Positions 35,140 to 38,547 of a stretch of 38,547 bases of DNA are shown piece after piece. The DNA is taken from positions 1 to 38,547 of the forward strand of contig BPJI01000003.1 of NCBI GenBank assembly GCA_026004535.1. Direction: 5' to 3'. Both the position numbers and the translations under genes were made by a program. This DNA comes from Candidatus Parcubacteria bacterium. Lineage in GTDB: Bacteria; Patescibacteriota; Minisyncoccia; UBA6257; HR35. Under the pieces are notes generated by a model. The model was given only the letters and a program-made list of their open reading frames with translations. It was not told the DNA's origin and searched no databases. Position 1 is the stretch's first letter, and each line of letters starts with the position of its first letter.

Positions 35140-37665
35140 TTTCTTCTTGCTGATTGGATTTCAAATATTTCAGATAGTGTTGAAAGCCTATATTTTGGTT
35201 TTTCAATAAATATTACTCCAGATGTTGTTGTTTTTGTCTTAAATCCTTTTAACCTTAAATATTTATTTATAGAAGGTATCTTAAAAGAGGCAGCTAATGT
35301 TTTTGAGGTTACTGATTTTCCAATTTGCAATGCTTCTTTAAATGTTTTCCCAGAACCAACAACTTTAAAAACTCCTCCTCTCCTTACTAAAACAGGTATT
35401 GATGGAGTAATCTTTGTTGATTGTTTTATCTGTTTGAAAGAAAAGGTAAATCGTAGTTGGTTATCTATAGATGGAACGGGGATTCTTAGCGGCTGCGGTA
35501 TTCTTGGGGTTTTAATTAATATTGTTCTTAAAAAGTTTCTTTGTTTTTGTTGCTGACTAAGTTTAGGGATTTGCAGTTGTATTGTTTTTTGTGTTTGATC
35601 TTGTAAATTTTGTTGTTGTGGTATTTGTATTTGTCTTGTTGTGAAATTAATTTTCTGTTTAGATGTTAAATTTTGACGCAAATTTTGTTGTTGAATGTTT
35701 ATTTGATCAATCTTTTGATTTTGTTTTATTGGTTGTTTATAAGAAGGAATTTCAAAAACACTAATTCTTTGCATAGAAATTTGTTTTGGTTGTGTTTTTT
35801 GTGTCGTTGTTGGCTCTGTTGTTATTGGTTTGATTGATATTGTTGTTTTTGTTTGCGCCTTATAAACAGACTTGGCAGGTATTTCTTTTATAACACTTTG
35901 TAAAACATTTGTTGTTAATGATGATATTTGATTTTTATTTAATGATTTGAATTGATTTGGTGATTTCTCTGTTGTCTTTTCAAAATAAATTTTTCTTTTA
36001 AATAATCCTCTTAAATCAAGAGCAAAAACTGCAAAATTTGAACTCTTTACTGGTTTTGTTTGTTTACCTCTTTTTAAAATAGAGGTTTTAGAAGAACCAA
36101 AACTTAAAGATAATCTTTTGTATAAAGGAATATTAAATCCACCCGAGATAAATTCAGATGTTGTTGTTTTTGTCTGTCTTCTAATAATCCTACCTGTTGG
36201 GAACTCTAAACCATACCTAAAGTATGGCGTTTCAAAACTTTTTATTTTTCCACGAGAAACAGCCCCCTGTACTCTAACTATTCTTGAACCTTGAGGAAAT
36301 CTAGCTAAAAAATTATTAAACATAACATCGGCTCTACCAACAAAACCAACTTTCCCACCTTTAGGTTCACTTATTTTTCCAATAAAGGTGGTTTTTGCTT
36401 GATTTTTTTGTATGTCTGTGACAATTTCTGATATTCGACCACTTCTTCCTAGATTAGTCTCAAAGGCTGTTTCAACCTTTATACCCCTCGCAGTTCTTGT
36501 CTCTCTAATAGTAGAAAAACCAGAAATACTTTCCTCCTTTATCATTGGTGTTCTTTTTGGAATTAAAGGACCAACTACACGACCGCCTATTTTTCCAACA
36601 CCCTTAAAGAAAACAATATCACCAGTAATTTTTCCTGCCGTGTATGAAGGATTAAGTCTTACATCTCTTGAGAACTGACCACTTGCAAAATATTCGAGTT
36701 GAGAGGTAATTAAACCTGAAAATCTAGGGGGTATCGTTGGAATTGTTTGTCTTGGATTTGTTACTAACTCCTTTCCAAAAGTATAATAAGATTCACCTCT
36801 CATTGTGAATGAACCAACAAAACCAGCGGTGAATTGACTAACACTTGGAACAAAACCTCTTGATGTTGAGAACCTGGTTTTTGAGACTTCTGTATTTATT
36901 TTATTAAAAACCTGTTGAACGGGATCACCTTTAAATTCTACTACTTCTAAAGTTGGTCTAACTTGAGAACGATAAAACTCCTTTTCCTCTGGAGTAGCTT
37001 CTCTAATAACTTGACCAGACTCACTTACTACAAAAACATTAGTAATTGGAACCTTCTTTTGACCAACTTTAACTTCTTCTCCAAAGAATCTAAATAATGT
37101 CCTACCGCCAAATTTTTCTTCACTTATTACCCTCTCCTGAAGATAAACCTCTTGATTTGCTAATTTTCTATTTAAAAGAGACATTCTTAATTTTTGTTCT
37201 GTTGTTGTCGGTATTTCTTGATTTTGTTGTTGTAATGATCTTGCTAGAGCAATTTGCTGTAAATTATTAGGGACTGGAGTTTGTCTAGGATTAATATTTG
37301 GTGACATAGCTAGGATTAATATTTGGTGACATAGGAACTTCTCTAACACCACTAGGTGAAGAAGGATCAACTACTAATGTTCCACCACCAACGCCTGTTC
37401 CAACTGGTGTTCCTGATCTTAATGATGAACCACCAGCTCGAGAAGGGGCAGATGGTCTAGGATTAATATTTGGTGACATAGGAACTTCTCTAACACCACT
37501 AGGTGAAGAAGGATCAACTACTAATGTTCCACCACCAACGCCTGTTCCAACTGGTGTTCCTGGTGGTAAAGAAGAAGATGGTTGTTTTGTTGGTTGAGAT
37601 GGTTGTGTCGGTTGTTTTTGTGGTTTTCTTCTAAAAATTCTTCTTAATGTATCACCTATACCCAT
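35136..37665 (-). pseudogene. Frameshifted copy of the 834-aa gene (split into 124-aa and 744-aa ORFs)
   Basis: 25-bp tandem duplication ctaggattaatatttggtgacatag near 37285-37334; ORFs 37291-37665 and 35136-37370. Confidence 0.85.
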
Positions 37666-37849
37666 TTAACTCTCTTTCACTTCCACCCCCTTTAAAAAGT
37701 AACTATGTAACTTATATGTCTTTCAAGTATATATATTTTTCTATTTTTGTTTTTTTGATTTTTTCTTTTTCTTCTCTTCTTTTTTCACAAAGAGGGGCGT
37801 ATCTGTATAAGATTCTCTTCTTCGTTCCCAATATGTTTTCATTTTAAAA

Positions 37850-37881
37850 ACTTATTTTTATTATTATAAAATAATCACTAA
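37850..37881 (+). promoter_or_regulatory. Shared operator/promoter element (copy 2)
   Basis: Identical to 18564-18595. Confidence 0.55.
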
Positions 37882-37890
37882 AATTTATAA

Positions 37891-38148
37891 ATGTTTTTCT
37901 TTTTATATTACTTAATTTTTTTAATGATAAGAATGACAAAAACGAATAACACAATCAAAAAAGTTGAATTCTATCACAAAAATAAAAGTTTTGTCTTCAT
38001 AAAAACTACTTTTGGAAGATTTTATAACGGAACAATTATCAGCTATACAAAAGAGTATATAATTCTTTCAGATAGAGTTTTAAATGAAATTCTAATCCCA
38101 ATCGAAGAAATTGAAATAATTGAAAGACATAAAGAAAAACAAAGTTAA
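37891..38148 (+). CDS. Sm/LSm-like small protein (copy 2)
   Basis: Identical to 18605-18862. Confidence 0.45.
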   Translation: MFFFLYYLIFLMIRMTKTNNTIKKVEFYHKNKSFVFIKTTFGRFYNGTIISYTKEYIILSDRVLNEILIPIEEIEIIERHKEKQS

Positions 38149-38149
38149 A

Positions 38150-38547
38150 ATGCTAAATGAAATTAACGAAGAAAAGATTAAGTTAATTTATGAAAATCCT
38201 TTTATTAATTTAGAAGAAGAGGAGGAAAAAGCAAAACAAAAATTAAAAGATATTTTTTTCACAATTAAAGATATTTTCCAGTATTATTGTGATTTAAATG
38301 AAGAGTACTACACAATAATACCTTTGTGGGTGATTGGAACTTATTTTCATAAAAATTTTCCAAGTTATCCATACTTATTCCTTAACGCTACTAAAGGCTC
38401 AGGTAAAAGTAGGACAGTTAACTTAATAGTTACTCTCTCAAAAGAAGGTATAATGTTAAATTCCTTAACAGAAGCGGTATTGTTTAGAACTAATGGAACT
38501 TTAGGAATTGATGAGTTTGAAAGTGTTGAGAGAAAGGGAAAAGAGGG
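38150..38547 (+). CDS. N-terminal part of helicase-like ATPase, continuing at base 1 if circular
   Basis: 398 nt + 859 nt = 1257 nt, the exact length of 18864-20120, in frame. Confidence 0.85.
   Translation, partial: MLNEINEEKIKLIYENPFINLEEEEEKAKQKLKDIFFTIKDIFQYYCDLNEEYYTIIPLWVIGTYFHKNFPSYPYLFLNATKGSGKSRTVNLIVTLSKEGIMLNSLTEAVLFRTNGTLGIDEFESVERKGKE

Larger units (their letters stand above)
19262..38547. other. Copy 2 of the same element (19286 bp, 25 bp longer)
   Basis: Near-identical to 1-19261; extra 25 bp near 37310; end (…gaaaagaggg) joins base 1 exactly as 19261 joins 19262. Confidence 0.97.

Noticed and set aside
35136-37370. 744-aa ORF as a genuine separate gene
   Set aside because: Its first ~21 residues (MILLHLVVLEKFLCHQILILA) are read out of frame from the repeat; it results from the 25-bp duplication.
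1-38547. Tandem duplication within a chromosome
   Set aside because: No host flanking genes; ends close in frame on each other, so circular element is simpler.
1-38547. tRNA, rRNA, DNA polymerase, tyrosine integrase, terminase or portal
   Set aside because: None recognised by eye in either strand; absence is not proven without profile searches.

Overview
The window is a head-to-tail dimer of one AT-rich circular element of about 19.26 kb. Bases 1-19261 and 19262-38547 are the same sequence (offset 19261 bp), and the last base joins the first in frame inside one ATPase/helicase gene. I saw 11 substitutions and one 25-bp tandem duplication between the copies, by eye and not by alignment software. 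Each unit has two gene blocks. The plus-strand block encodes an Sm-like small protein, a replicative helicase-like P-loop ATPase, an AbrB/MazE-like regulator, many small membrane or Cys-rich proteins, a packaging/Zot-like ATPase with a C-terminal HTH, and a serine recombinase. The minus-strand block is a tightly overlapping, membrane/virion-like operon: a small two-helix candidate capsid or pilin-like protein, multi-TM proteins, a 1013-aa signal-peptide/discoidin/Ig-like surface protein, an RHH-like regulator, a 1007-aa membrane-anchored tail-fibre-like protein ending in an S74 autoprotease/chaperone domain, and an 834-aa Pro/Gln-rich protein. TATA-like promoters, sequon-rich ectodomains and the protein styles suggest an archaeal (possibly DPANN-like) virus or virus-like plasmid; that is inference. 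No polymerase, terminase, portal, tRNA, rRNA or CRISPR array was recognised.
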